From Salinimonas marina (lineage in GTDB: Bacteria > Pseudomonadota > Gammaproteobacteria > Enterobacterales > Alteromonadaceae): DNA of 64,000 bases. The notes beneath the pieces are model-generated. The model was not told the DNA's origin, made no database searches, and was given only the letters and a program-made list of their open reading frames with translations. A program made the translations under genes and the position numbers. Location: the NCBI RefSeq assembly GCF_015644725.1, contig NZ_CP064795.1:2974501-3038500 (forward strand), in the 5' to 3' direction. Shown here piece by piece: positions 9,066 to 18,728 of the stretch; the stretch's first letter is position 1; each line of letters opens with the position of its first letter.

Positions 9066-10336
9066 CTAAGCTACGTTGAAAATACCTTTCAACGAGTAGA
9101 AAAAGATAACCGACAGAATGGCGCCCGCAGGCAGGGTGATAACCCAGGACACCACAATGTTACGTACAATACCCAGGTTCAGCGCAGATACGCCACGTGC
9201 CAGACCAACACCCAGCACCGCCCTACCAGGGTTTGAGTGGTGGAAATTGGTAGACCGGTGCCAGAGGCGATAACCACGGTACATGCAGCGGCCAGTTCTG
9301 CAGCAAAACCACGACTTGGGGTCAGATGCGTAATCCCCTGACCTATGGTTTTAATTACCCGGTGCCCAAACAGAGCCAGACCGGCAACAATACCCAGACC
9401 ACCTAAAGGCAGAATCCACGGAGATAGCTGTGAACTGGCGTTAATTTCGCCCCCAGAGCTGACCACGCTCACTACCGCGGCTAATGGGCCAATAGCATTT
9501 GCCACATCGTTTGAGCCATGGGCAAAGGCCATACAGCAGGCGGTAACCACCATCAGGATGGCAAACACTTTCTCTACATTCGCGGCTTGTAAATCGGCAT
9601 CATCAGACACACTGTACTTCAGACGCTTAATCATAACTTTACCCAGCAGACCTAGCGCAATCGCGATGGTGATAGCCAGTAAATAACCATTAACGGCAGA
9701 CAATTCCATACCGACGTGCTTGAGCCCTTTTTTAATGGTCACCAGCGACATAACAAAGCCCGCCATCCCCATGTATATAGGTACATAGCGCTTAGCATTT
9801 ACTAAGGGTTGTTTGGTATCAAAGATAAGCTTTTGGGCGCTCATGAAAATCAGATAGGCGATTAAGCCTGATAGCGCCGGAGTAACTACCCAGCTGCCTA
9901 CAATACCACCCACTTTGCCCCAGGATACGGCATCCATGCTCACGCCGGTGGCGGTAAAGCCCACAATCGCGCCTACAATAGAGTGCGTGGTTGAAACCGG
10001 CCAGCCCAACCAGGAGGCCAGTGCCAGCCAAACACCGGCAGCAAATAGTGAGGCTATCATGCCCAGCACCAGGTAATCCGGCTTATCGATAAAGAAGCTG
10101 GAATCAATAATCCCTTTACGGATGGTCGCAGTTACTTCGCCCCCCGCCAGATAGGCGCCGGCAAATTCAAAGATCATCGCAATAAAAATTGCCTGCTTGA
10201 TCGTTAGTGCTTTAGACCCTACCGAGGTCCCCATCGCATTCGCAACATCATTCGCGCCAATGCCCCAGGCCATAATAAAGCCCACGACTGCGGCCAGAAT
10301 GATGAGTGTAGTACCGTAATTTTGCAATAATTCCAC
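9066..10336 (-). CDS. pit: PiT-family phosphate transporter (one frameshift)
   Basis: A low-affinity inorganic phosphate transporter of the inner membrane with about ten membrane helices. Both PiT signature repeats are present: GANDVANAMGTSVGS near the N-terminus and HGSNDVANAIGP in the second half. The frame breaks after PISTTQTLVG at a GGG run (9221-9223, complement) and continues one base off as AVLGVGLARGVSALNLG to the stop at 9066. Restoring one G gives 423 residues, the usual Pit length, so the break is probably a base-calling error. A PhoB box lies far upstream (10589-10606) and a terminator follows. It sits downstream of phoU in the same direction. Confidence 0.9.
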
Positions 10337-10573
10337 AGGTATCTGCTCCTGAGTTACTTGCTGAACTGGCCGGACAAAGTCTGGCTTGTTAAGGATGTAG
10401 AGCGCCCGCTTAGGACATTAGTGCTCGGTGACAATGTAAATTCTTTATCTCGCATAGGTCAATAATTGTACTGATCTTGTTAGGCTGCGCGCATGATAAC
10501 TTAATCACTGCGGTTGCCATAGTCCAAATTGCCGGATTTTATGTTTTTCAAATAAACCCGGAGCGAGTCGCTG

Positions 10574-10606
10574 ATTGTAATGATTAATGTTTCAGTTTTA
10601 TGAAAG
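10574..10606 (-). promoter_or_regulatory. Candidate PhoB box and -10 element upstream of pit
   Basis: On the minus strand 10606-10589 reads CTTTCATAAAACTGAAAC, matching 15 of 18 positions of the E. coli Pho box CTGTCATAAAACTGTCAC. After 9 bases comes TACAAT (10579-10574), a good -10 hexamer, so the box takes the place of the -35 element as in PhoB-activated promoters. The box starts 22 bases after the phoU stop and the leader to pit would be about 230 bases. PhoB binding is inferred from the match. Confidence 0.7.
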
Positions 10607-10628
10607 TAGGTCACAAACTTCCAAAAAG

Positions 10629-11345
10629 TTACGATAAATTTGTCAATTTCTTCGCCATACTTTCGAGTGAGGAGTGTCGGGCGTCTTCGCCACTGGCCAG
10701 CCCCACCACATATTCGCAGATGTTTTTACACCGATCGCCGACTCGTTCCAATGACCGCAGTGCCCATAGGATTTCCAGCCAGTCCTGCATCGAATCGGTA
10801 TTTTTTTCCATTTCTCCGACAATGTAGCTCAGTAATTTTTTGTATTCACTGTCAATGACATCATCCTGTTCGTAGACTTCCAGCGCCGACTGTTCATCCT
10901 GGCGGGCAAAGGCATCAAAGGTCCCGCGCATCATTTTCGCCACCTGTTCACATATGAGCAGCATGGTACTTTTGACGGTTTCTGAAGCCGGCAGACGCTG
11001 TTTGGTGACCAGACGGGCGATACGCTCAATTTCATCCCCCATGCGCTCAATATCGGTAATCGCTTTGGAGATGGTCATGACCAGCCGCAGATCAGAGGCG
11101 GTGGGGTGGCGCTTGGCAATAATGCGCAAACACTCCTGATCAATCTGCATTTCCATAGAATTGATATTCAAATCATTCAGAATGACCTGCTCAGCCAGGC
11201 CGGGCTGATTAAAGCGCACGGCTCTAATGGTATTCACGAGCTGCTGCTCAACCTCCCCGCCCATGGTCAGCACCGAATTTCGCAAATTCTCCAGCTCGGT
11301 ATTAAATTTCCCCGAAATATGTGTATTAAACGAAACTTGCTGCAT
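10629..11345 (-). CDS. phoU: Phosphate signalling protein PhoU
   Basis: A 238-residue cytoplasmic, all-helical protein with two PhoU repeats, each carrying the acidic metal-binding motif (DIERMGDEIERI near residue 95 and RSLERVGDRCKNI near 205). PhoU links the Pst transporter to the PhoR/PhoB system and represses the Pho regulon when phosphate is plentiful. It is the last gene of pstC-pstA-pstB-phoU, 21 bases after pstB, in the canonical position. Confidence 0.95.
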   Translation of the reverse strand: MQQVSFNTHISGKFNTELENLRNSVLTMGGEVEQQLVNTIRAVRFNQPGLAEQVILNDLNINSMEMQIDQECLRIIAKRHPTASDLRLVMTISKAITDIERMGDEIERIARLVTKQRLPASETVKSTMLLICEQVAKMMRGTFDAFARQDEQSALEVYEQDDVIDSEYKKLLSYIVGEMEKNTDSMQDWLEILWALRSLERVGDRCKNICEYVVGLASGEDARHSSLESMAKKLTNLS

Positions 11346-11366
11346 GGCCCTGCCCTATGTGAAATA

Positions 11367-12173
11367 TCAGCCGTAGCGGCCGGTTATGTAGTCTTCAGTT
11401 TGCTTTTTGCGTGGGGTGGTGAACAAGGTATCGCTGTCGGCGTATTCTATCAGCCGTCCCTCGTGCAAAAACGCCGTATAATCCGACACCCGCGCTGCCT
11501 GCTGCATATTATGGGTTACAATGATAATGGTGCAGCGCTTTTTCAGGTGCGCCATTAATTCTTCAATGTGCAAGGTGGTCAATGGGTCCAGCGCCGACGT
11601 GGGTTCATCCAGCAACAAAATATCCGGTTTCAATGCCAGCGCCCGGGCAATAACCAAGCGCTGTTGCTGCCCACCAGACAACACATTAGCGGGTTCAAAC
11701 AGCCGATCTTTTACTTCTTTCCACAACGCCGCATCCCGTAACGCCTGCTCCACCGCATCGTCAAGTTCACGGCGTAAGGTGATGCCCTGTAATCGCAGCC
11801 CGTAACAGACATTATCAAAAATGCTCATGGGAAACGGGTTTGGTCGCTGAAACACCATGCCTACCCGGGTGCGAAGCTGCGCCACATTTTCCCGCCGATG
11901 ATTTATATCCCGGCCATCGATAATTACCTGGCCCTGGTACTGGCAATGGGAGTACAAATCGTTCATGCGGTTGAAACAGCTGATTAATGTCGATTTGCCG
12001 CAGCCACTTTGGCCGACCAGCGCGGTAATGCGCTGTGCCGGGATCCGCATGGTGATTTCGCTAAGCACCTGCTTGGAAGCAAACTGCAAGCTCAATTGCT
12101 TTACGTTGATGGCGGTTTGCGCCTCAGACAGCGCCTCTAGATCCAGTGACTCGCGCTCAAACAGTGTCAGCAT
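11367..12173 (-). CDS. pstB: Phosphate ABC transporter ATPase PstB
   Basis: A 268-residue ATPase with Walker A (GQSGCGKST, about 54-62), Q-loop region ([12 protein letters not shown]), ABC signature (LSGGQQQR), Walker B (ILLLDEP) and H-loop ([10 protein letters not shown]). The [18 protein letters not shown] stretch is typical of PstB. It powers high-affinity phosphate uptake with PstC and PstA. Its ATG follows the pstA stop codon directly (TAAATG), so the two are probably translationally coupled. Confidence 0.96.
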   Translation of the reverse strand: MLTLFERESLDLEALSEAQTAINVKQLSLQFASKQVLSEITMRIPAQRITALVGQSGCGKSTLISCFNRMNDLYSHCQYQGQVIIDGRDINHRRENVAQLRTRVGMVFQRPNPFPMSIFDNVCYGLRLQGITLRRELDDAVEQALRDAALWKEVKDRLFEPANVLSGGQQQRLVIARALALKPDILLLDEPTSALDPLTTLHIEELMAHLKKRCTIIIVTHNMQQAARVSDYTAFLHEGRLIEYADSDTLFTTPRKKQTEDYITGRYG

Positions 12174-13751
12174 TTATCCCCCTTTTTGATACCGCTGGCG
12201 CAGGCGGTTACGTAACACCACCGCAATAATATTCAGCACAAATACCACCACTAATAACAACAGACACGCGGCAAACATCATTGAGGCACCGCTGGTATCG
12301 ACCTGACTGTGAAAGGCACCATCATAGATCAATACGCCCAAATGCATAAATTGTCGTTCAAGATGCAAAAACGGAAACTCCCCGTCAATGGGCAGGTTAG
12401 GCGCAAATTTCACCGCCCCTACCAGCATCAGCGGCGCGACCTCTCCGGCGGCCCGGGCGATGGCCAGAATCACACCGGTCATGATGCCCGGTGAGGCCAT
12501 GGGCAGGACCGTATGAATCATGGTCTCTGCTTTGGTCGCCCCCAACGCATAGCTACCGGCTTTAATGTCTGCGGGTACATTTCGCAGTCCTTCTTCGGTG
12601 GCAACAATCACCACCGGCAAGGTCAGTATCGCCATCGTCAGGGCGGCCCAGAACACGCCGGGAGTGCCTAACGTGGGGGCCGGCAACGCGTCGGCAAAAA
12701 ACCAGCTGTCCAATTGTCCGCCAACCCCGTAAATAAAAAAACCGAGCCCGAATACCCCATACACAATCGAAGGCACGCCAGCCATATTAGTAACGGCAAT
12801 TCTGATGGTGGTGGTCAGGGCATTTTGGGGCGCATATTCATGTAAATAGACCGCCGCTAATACCCCAAAGGGCGTCACAATCAACGTCATTAAAAAAACC
12901 ATCAGCACCGTACCAAACAGGGCTGGGAAAATACCTCCCGCGGTGTTTGCCTGCTTAGGCGCTTCGGTTAAAAATCGCCAGACCTTATCCAGTGCCACCA
13001 ACAACTTTGTCCCGGCATGCAACTGCCCCGGATAAATCAGTTGTTCAATCTGACTCAAAGGAATTTGAATTTGGCTGTTGTCGGCCAGAACTACGGTTAT
13101 CGTGTATTTGTCCCGGGCTGTTTCCAGTTGCCTGATTTTACCCTGCCAGTGCTCAAAGGCGCGTCGTTTAGCATCAAGGGTACGTTGTGAAGCCGTACTG
13201 CCGGCGGCCGCCATATCCCGGATTTGCCGATGCAGCTCAGCCAGATGCCCATCGCGGATTTGTTTTATTTGTTGGGATAAGGATTCAACCTGCTGCTGAT
13301 AGTCAGCCAGACGGGTAAGCGGCTGAGCCTCAGTACCGGCCTTTTTAATTACCTCGGGCCGCCCCAGTATAGTACGGCCATCTTGCAGCAATACCCGGGC
13401 AGCGTTTTTGGCCAGCCGCGCCTGGTTAAGCTCTGCGGTGGTAATCAGTACGCGTTCGCCATAAGGGTTCTGTTGATGCGAGTACACCACCCAGTGCCGG
13501 GTTTCATCATTTTGCTGAAAAGGGCCATGGTACTCACCATAGGCTGGGGTCGGTGTGGCCGAGCCAGGCGTGATGAGTTCCAGCCGATATAAATCTTCCG
13601 GCCAGAAATAGCCGCCGCCCCGGGCAAAAATCAGCAATACAATACTGATCATCCCTAACAGCAATGTTGCGGTAAAAAAGGCACTGATACTGAGCACCAG
13701 CGTTTGCTGTTGCGGCGCATTAAGCCCGCGACGGAATAAGCCTTTACCCAT
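12174..13751 (-). CDS. pstA: Phosphate ABC transporter permease PstA, long form
   Basis: A 525-residue inner-membrane permease, far longer than the roughly 300 residues of E. coli PstA. One N-terminal membrane helix (about 20-45) is followed by a periplasmic insert of some 200 residues with a coiled-coil stretch, then the six-helix permease domain. The EAA loop that contacts PstB is clear (LGATKAETMIHTVLPMASPGI). Long PstA proteins of this kind are known from marine gammaproteobacteria. It overlaps pstC by 8 bases. Confidence 0.92.
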   Translation of the reverse strand: MGKGLFRRGLNAPQQQTLVLSISAFFTATLLLGMISIVLLIFARGGGYFWPEDLYRLELITPGSATPTPAYGEYHGPFQQNDETRHWVVYSHQQNPYGERVLITTAELNQARLAKNAARVLLQDGRTILGRPEVIKKAGTEAQPLTRLADYQQQVESLSQQIKQIRDGHLAELHRQIRDMAAAGSTASQRTLDAKRRAFEHWQGKIRQLETARDKYTITVVLADNSQIQIPLSQIEQLIYPGQLHAGTKLLVALDKVWRFLTEAPKQANTAGGIFPALFGTVLMVFLMTLIVTPFGVLAAVYLHEYAPQNALTTTIRIAVTNMAGVPSIVYGVFGLGFFIYGVGGQLDSWFFADALPAPTLGTPGVFWAALTMAILTLPVVIVATEEGLRNVPADIKAGSYALGATKAETMIHTVLPMASPGIMTGVILAIARAAGEVAPLMLVGAVKFAPNLPIDGEFPFLHLERQFMHLGVLIYDGAFHSQVDTSGASMMFAACLLLLVVVFVLNIIAVVLRNRLRQRYQKGG

Positions 13752-15906
13752 GACGCGGTGCCTTGCGTAATCGCTGTCGTAGCAGTTCAGCTAGCGTATT
13801 GATAACAAATGTGAACCCAAATAATAGACAGGCAGTGAAAAACAAAATCTGGTAATGCGCGCTACTTACTTCGGACTCGGGCAACTCAATGGCCAGATTT
13901 GCCGTGAGCGCGCGTAATCCTTCGAACAGACTCCATGAGGCGATGGGAGTATTGCCGGTAACCATCAGCACAATCATTGTCTCACCAAAAGCGCGGCCAA
14001 ACCCTAGCATAATGGCGGCAAAAATGCCGGGCGAGGCTACATGCAGTACCACCTTATACAAGGTTTGCAAAGACGTCGCCCCCAATGCAAACGAGGCGTG
14101 CTTCAGCCCCTCAGGTACACTATAAATCGCGTCTTCGGCCAGTGAGTAGATACTGGGGGCAACCGCTAATCCCAGGGCAATGGCCACCACCACCGAGGTC
14201 TTGCCTAACGGACTGGGCGCGTCCAGCAAGCTTGTCATCTGGCCATCGATGCTTGCAAATACACTCAATAACCAGGGGGTTAGCTGTATGGCGACCCCGG
14301 CAAAGGCAAGTATCACCAGCACCGCCAAAACTAATTCGGTGCCCTGAGCCCAGCGGTTTACATACAACGCGACCCAAGGCTTGAGCAGCACTATTGCCAT
14401 CAGGACCACCGGCAGGGTGACCACAAAGAACACCAGCGCCAATAAAATGTGGGTGGCCAGTGGTGCCAGCCAGATAGCGGCAATAAAACCAATTAATACC
14501 GAGGGTATCGCTTCGAGCATTTCTACTGCCGGCTTGAGCCACTGCCGCACTGCACCAGTGGCAAAAAACCCGGTGTAGATGGCCGCACTTAACGCGGTGG
14601 GAATGGCAATAATCAGCGCCAATAATGAGGCTTTAATACTGCCCCTCAATAATGGCGTCAGACTGAATTTTTGTTCCTGATAATCGGTGGCCGTAGCACT
14701 TTGCCAGGTGTGCCGGGCGGTTAAATACCCCTCATATAGCTGCGGCTCAAATAACGCCGACCAGGTGGTGACACCGGACAGGTTTTGAGTCTGATAAACC
14801 TCTATTTGCTGATGATTATAGGCATACAGATATTCGCCATACCAGCGTAATCCGGTCACCTTTTTCTGGCTCCTAGAGTTGCCCACCACCTCGCCAGTAA
14901 TACGATTTAGGATTAGCAAGCGCTTACTTGTGGTAGCCAGCAGCAAAGCATTGGCAGACGGATGTACGGCCACCGCTGCCGGCTGTTCAGACTGAGCCAG
15001 GTGCAAGGTATAGGTAGGCTGATAAATCATCTGTCCCTGACGGTTTTGCAGCACCCACCGGGTTACCGAACCGGTACGATCAGCCATGATGACGGTGCGA
15101 TCTTTTGGCAGACTTTGCCACCAGGTAATGTCGCTATGCACATTGGTCCGGGCCTGCAATTGTCCCTGATAATTTTGCATTACCAAGGTATCCCCGGAGT
15201 GAATCATTTGCTGGCCGGTATCCGGTAACGGTAAAATACGGTAACCCGTGCCCAGCGAGAATGTATAGGTCTGTTCGGGCTGATGTCGATTAATCCAGTG
15301 CACATGCGTGCCTTTTTCATGATGCAGTTGCAGCACCAACCAGTCCCGTCCCAATGACACCTGCCATCGTCGGGTTTGTCGCCACTGCGCTGTTGGAAGC
15401 GCCACTGAGTCTGGCTGGTTTGCAGAGATGGATAAGGCAGCTGGCATCGGGACCGAATGCAAGCCCCGCCACTGTAATATGCCCGCCGGGGTGACACTAA
15501 TCTGGTAAGCCTGATTCTGGTACGACACCACCCGGGTTTGGTTACGACACGACCACCGCAATGGTGGTCCGGTTTGCCACTGAGCCGCCGTGCCGGCAGA
15601 GGCGTTGGTCTGAGCGCTGCCAGAAAGTGTGGCGTGCTGCACCGCACAGTCTGATGAATGCAGTAAGACCGGTTGTCGCTCAAGAATATCGGCGGGGGCC
15701 ACTAACTGGGTATCTGCGGGCAACTTATACTGGGCCTGTAGCTGTAACCCGGGGGTATACAATAAGGGGACTGCCTGGCTGACCAGGTGCGCAATTAAAA
15801 CAATTAATGTCAACAAAACCAATGCCCCGAAGGCAGTTACCACCACTTTCATACGCCGGTCTTTGCGTTGGCGTTGTCGGGTTTTTCGGGTCATGGTCGG
15901 ATTCAT
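13744..15906 (-). CDS. pstC: Phosphate ABC transporter permease PstC, with large periplasmic domain
   Basis: A 720-residue permease, more than twice the size of E. coli PstC. After one membrane helix (about 20-45) comes a domain of some 370 residues rich in short beta strands and aromatic repeats, suggesting a beta-propeller-like periplasmic fold. The permease domain follows from about residue 425, with the EAA loop LGATSLQTLYKVVLHVASPGI. The operon has no pstS in the window. Whether the extra domain replaces or assists a binding protein is open. No Pho box was recognised upstream. Confidence 0.9.
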   Translation of the reverse strand: MNPTMTRKTRQRQRKDRRMKVVVTAFGALVLLTLIVLIAHLVSQAVPLLYTPGLQLQAQYKLPADTQLVAPADILERQPVLLHSSDCAVQHATLSGSAQTNASAGTAAQWQTGPPLRWSCRNQTRVVSYQNQAYQISVTPAGILQWRGLHSVPMPAALSISANQPDSVALPTAQWRQTRRWQVSLGRDWLVLQLHHEKGTHVHWINRHQPEQTYTFSLGTGYRILPLPDTGQQMIHSGDTLVMQNYQGQLQARTNVHSDITWWQSLPKDRTVIMADRTGSVTRWVLQNRQGQMIYQPTYTLHLAQSEQPAAVAVHPSANALLLATTSKRLLILNRITGEVVGNSRSQKKVTGLRWYGEYLYAYNHQQIEVYQTQNLSGVTTWSALFEPQLYEGYLTARHTWQSATATDYQEQKFSLTPLLRGSIKASLLALIIAIPTALSAAIYTGFFATGAVRQWLKPAVEMLEAIPSVLIGFIAAIWLAPLATHILLALVFFVVTLPVVLMAIVLLKPWVALYVNRWAQGTELVLAVLVILAFAGVAIQLTPWLLSVFASIDGQMTSLLDAPSPLGKTSVVVAIALGLAVAPSIYSLAEDAIYSVPEGLKHASFALGATSLQTLYKVVLHVASPGIFAAIMLGFGRAFGETMIVLMVTGNTPIASWSLFEGLRALTANLAIELPESEVSSAHYQILFFTACLLFGFTFVINTLAELLRQRLRKAPRHG

Positions 15907-16062
15907 ACAAGCCTGAGAACAGATTACGCGTAAATTGCGCTGGTTAGGCGCTAATGATGTGGTATTTTAATAACTATTATCAAGTGAAATCTGGCAGATA
16001 GCGAGACGCCACCCTTCACCTGGTCTGTTAAACTTCAGTCATAACCAACCACCGGAGCACTT

Positions 16063-16569
16063 ATGCAACCAGTAGTTATCACGATAATGGGCAAAGACAA
16101 AACCGGCATTGTAGATACGCTTGCCAAGGTCGTGTATCAACATGGCGGAAACTGGCAGAGCAGTAGTTTTGCTCACATGGCCGGTATGTTTACCGGCTTT
16201 GTAGAAGTTCAGGTGCCGCAGGACCGACACGAAGAATTGGTGGCCGCCCTGAACGGCTTGCCCGATCTTGAAGTACAGGCAGTATCTTTGACCGGCACCA
16301 CCGGAAGTTTTAACGAAACGCTTACCGTAGAGGTGATGGGTAATGATAAGCCCGGCATTGTGCAGGAACTCACCGCCACACTGAACCAGTTTAATCTGAA
16401 TATTGTATCTTTTGATTCTGGTGTTGAAAGCGCGGCTAACTGGGGCTCACTGATGTTTAAAGCCCGTGCCCGCCTGGCGGTCCCTGAGGCATTTAATCGC
16501 GATGCGCTGCAAAGTGCCCTGGAAAACCTGGCCAATGATTTGGTGGTGGACATCAGTACCCAGGAATAA
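16063..16569 (+). CDS. Tandem ACT-domain protein, GcvR-like
   Basis: A 168-residue cytoplasmic protein with two ACT domains (about 1-80 and 88-165), each opening with the ligand-binding turn (MGKDKTGIVDTLAKVV; MGNDKPGIVQELTATL). This is the layout of GcvR, which in E. coli controls GcvA at the glycine-cleavage promoter in response to glycine. No gcv gene or gcvA is nearby, so the target is unknown. It is transcribed divergently from pstC and lies 84 bases ahead of ppk1. Confidence 0.8.
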   Translation: MQPVVITIMGKDKTGIVDTLAKVVYQHGGNWQSSSFAHMAGMFTGFVEVQVPQDRHEELVAALNGLPDLEVQAVSLTGTTGSFNETLTVEVMGNDKPGIVQELTATLNQFNLNIVSFDSGVESAANWGSLMFKARARLAVPEAFNRDALQSALENLANDLVVDISTQE

Positions 16570-16653
16570 ATCCGGGACCGCGCAATCGTCACTGGCGTGG
16601 CATTTTCCAATGCCGCGCTATTTCCTTTTTGGCCAACTGTGAACAAGACCCCT

Positions 16654-18723
16654 ATGGAACCTAACTCGCTGTATTACCCCAAAGAGTTAAGCTGGCTTGC
16701 GTTTAACGAACGTGTTTTACAGGAAGCGGCGGACAAAAACACGCCGGTGGTGGAACGTATCCGCTTTTTGGGCATTTATTCCAATAACCTTGATGAGTTT
16801 TATCGGGTGCGCGCCGCGGATGTGAAGCGCCTTATTACCATTGCGCAAAACGATGGCAATGAGGAAGAAGCCCGCAGTAAAATAGAGCTGATGGAGCAGA
16901 TACAGAAAAAAGTGGTGTCGTTGTCTAATAAGTTCGACGAGATCCACCGGGATGCGGTGCGAGCTCTGGCTCGCTACAATATTTTTATTCTGCGCAAAAA
17001 CGAGCTCACTGACTATCAGGTCACCTGGGCCCGCAATTTTTTTGTCAATAAAATCCTGCGGCATATTGCCCCGGTACTGATTGATAAAAAAACCGATTTA
17101 CTGAGCCGGCTCAATGGCTCTGCGGTGTACTTATATGTGGCCATTCGGCGTAAAGACCGCAATACCCGTTATGCGGCGTTACAGGTGCCTTCCCAGGAAA
17201 TGTCGCGGTTTGTACAAATCCCACCGCAAAAAAGCCGTAAGAAAAAACACATTGTGCTGCTGGATGACATCATTCAGCTGTGCCTGGAGGAAATTTTTAG
17301 GGGGTTTGTTAAATACGACTCCCTGGAAGCTTTCTCGTTTAAAATGACCCGGGATGCCGAGTACTCCATCAATGATGAAATTGATGAAAGTTATGTCGAA
17401 AAAATGTCTGAAAGCATGAAGCAACGCCTGATTGCGGAACCAGTGCGGGTTATTTACGACAACAGTATGCCGCTGGATATGGTGCATGACCTGCGTAAGC
17501 GCCTGAAAATCACCTCGTTAGACACCATGCATGCGGCCGGTCATTTCCGCAACTTCAAAGACTTTATCAGCTTCCCCAATGTTGGCCGGGACTACCTTGA
17601 ACATAATCCTCTGCCGGCACTGGATACCAAAGAGTTTTCTCAGTACAACACCGTATTCGATGCCATCACCGCCCATGATATTTTGCTGTACTACCCCTAT
17701 CACCGGTTTTTGCATTTTACCGAGTTTGTGCGCCAGGCCGCCTTCGATCCCAATGTAAAAAGTATCCGCATTAATATTTACCGGGTTGCGAGTAACTCCC
17801 GCATTGTTAATTCTCTGATAGACGCAGTGGACAATGGTAAAAAAGTCACCGTGGTGGTGGAAATCCGGGCCCGGTTTGATGAAGAAGCCAATATTGAATG
17901 GTCAAAACGCATGACCGATGCCGGCATTCGGGTGGTGCTGGGCGTACCGTCGCTGAAAATTCACAGCAAGTTGTGTTTGGTGACTCGCGAAGAACGGGGG
18001 TCACTGGTGCATTATGCCCATTTCGGAACCGGTAATTTCAACGAAAAAACCGCCAAAATCTATACCGATTACAGCTTGTTTACCCGCAATCAGGAGCTGG
18101 CCGAAGAAGCCGTGGCGGTATTTGACCTGATTCAGTATCCGTACCGCCGTTACAAATTCCAACATCTGCAAATCTCGCCGTTAAACGCCAGAACCAAAAT
18201 TCAGTCGTTAATTCGTAAAGAGATTCAGCATTTAAAAGAAGGCCATAAGGCGGGCATCACCTTTAAAATAAACAATCTGGTGGATAAAGAGCTGATCGAT
18301 GATCTGTACCGGGCCGGTCAGGCGGGCATTAAAATTCGCGGGATTATTCGCGGTATGTGTTCGTTGGTGCCCGGCCTACCGGGCATCAGCGACAATATTG
18401 AGATTATCTCAATTGTCGATCGCTTTTTGGAACATCCCCGGGTTATGATCTTTGAAGGGGGCGGCGATCGCAAAGTCTTTATCTCGTCGGCCGACTGGAT
18501 GACCCGTAATATGGATAACCGTATAGAGGTGGGTTGCCCTATTTACGACAAGCGCTTGCAACAACGCATTGTCGAGATGACCGAGATGCATTTCTGCGAT
18601 ACGCTCAAGGCCCGGATCATCGACAAAGATCAGACCAATCGATATGTGCCTCGTGGTAATCGTAAAAAACTGCGCTCACAAATTGAAATTTACGACTATC
18701 TGAAGCAGCTAGAGAACGAATAA
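16654..18723 (+). CDS. ppk1: Polyphosphate kinase PPK1
   Basis: Makes long-chain polyphosphate from ATP, at the inner face of the membrane. With the ATG at 16654 the protein has 689 residues, the usual PPK1 length. It starts just before the conserved YYPKELSWLAFNERVLQEA; an in-frame ATG 19 codons upstream adds no conserved sequence. The catalytic histidines are His437 (KIHSKLCLV) and His456 (YAHFGTGNFNEKTAKIYTDYS), with the same 19-residue spacing as His435/His454 of the E. coli enzyme. It is followed after 5 bases by ppx, a synthesis/breakdown pair, and lies close to pst, phoU and pit. Confidence 0.95.
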   Translation: MEPNSLYYPKELSWLAFNERVLQEAADKNTPVVERIRFLGIYSNNLDEFYRVRAADVKRLITIAQNDGNEEEARSKIELMEQIQKKVVSLSNKFDEIHRDAVRALARYNIFILRKNELTDYQVTWARNFFVNKILRHIAPVLIDKKTDLLSRLNGSAVYLYVAIRRKDRNTRYAALQVPSQEMSRFVQIPPQKSRKKKHIVLLDDIIQLCLEEIFRGFVKYDSLEAFSFKMTRDAEYSINDEIDESYVEKMSESMKQRLIAEPVRVIYDNSMPLDMVHDLRKRLKITSLDTMHAAGHFRNFKDFISFPNVGRDYLEHNPLPALDTKEFSQYNTVFDAITAHDILLYYPYHRFLHFTEFVRQAAFDPNVKSIRINIYRVASNSRIVNSLIDAVDNGKKVTVVVEIRARFDEEANIEWSKRMTDAGIRVVLGVPSLKIHSKLCLVTREERGSLVHYAHFGTGNFNEKTAKIYTDYSLFTRNQELAEEAVAVFDLIQYPYRRYKFQHLQISPLNARTKIQSLIRKEIQHLKEGHKAGITFKINNLVDKELIDDLYRAGQAGIKIRGIIRGMCSLVPGLPGISDNIEIISIVDRFLEHPRVMIFEGGGDRKVFISSADWMTRNMDNRIEVGCPIYDKRLQQRIVEMTEMHFCDTLKARIIDKDQTNRYVPRGNRKKLRSQIEIYDYLKQLENE

Positions 18724-18728
18724 TCCCG

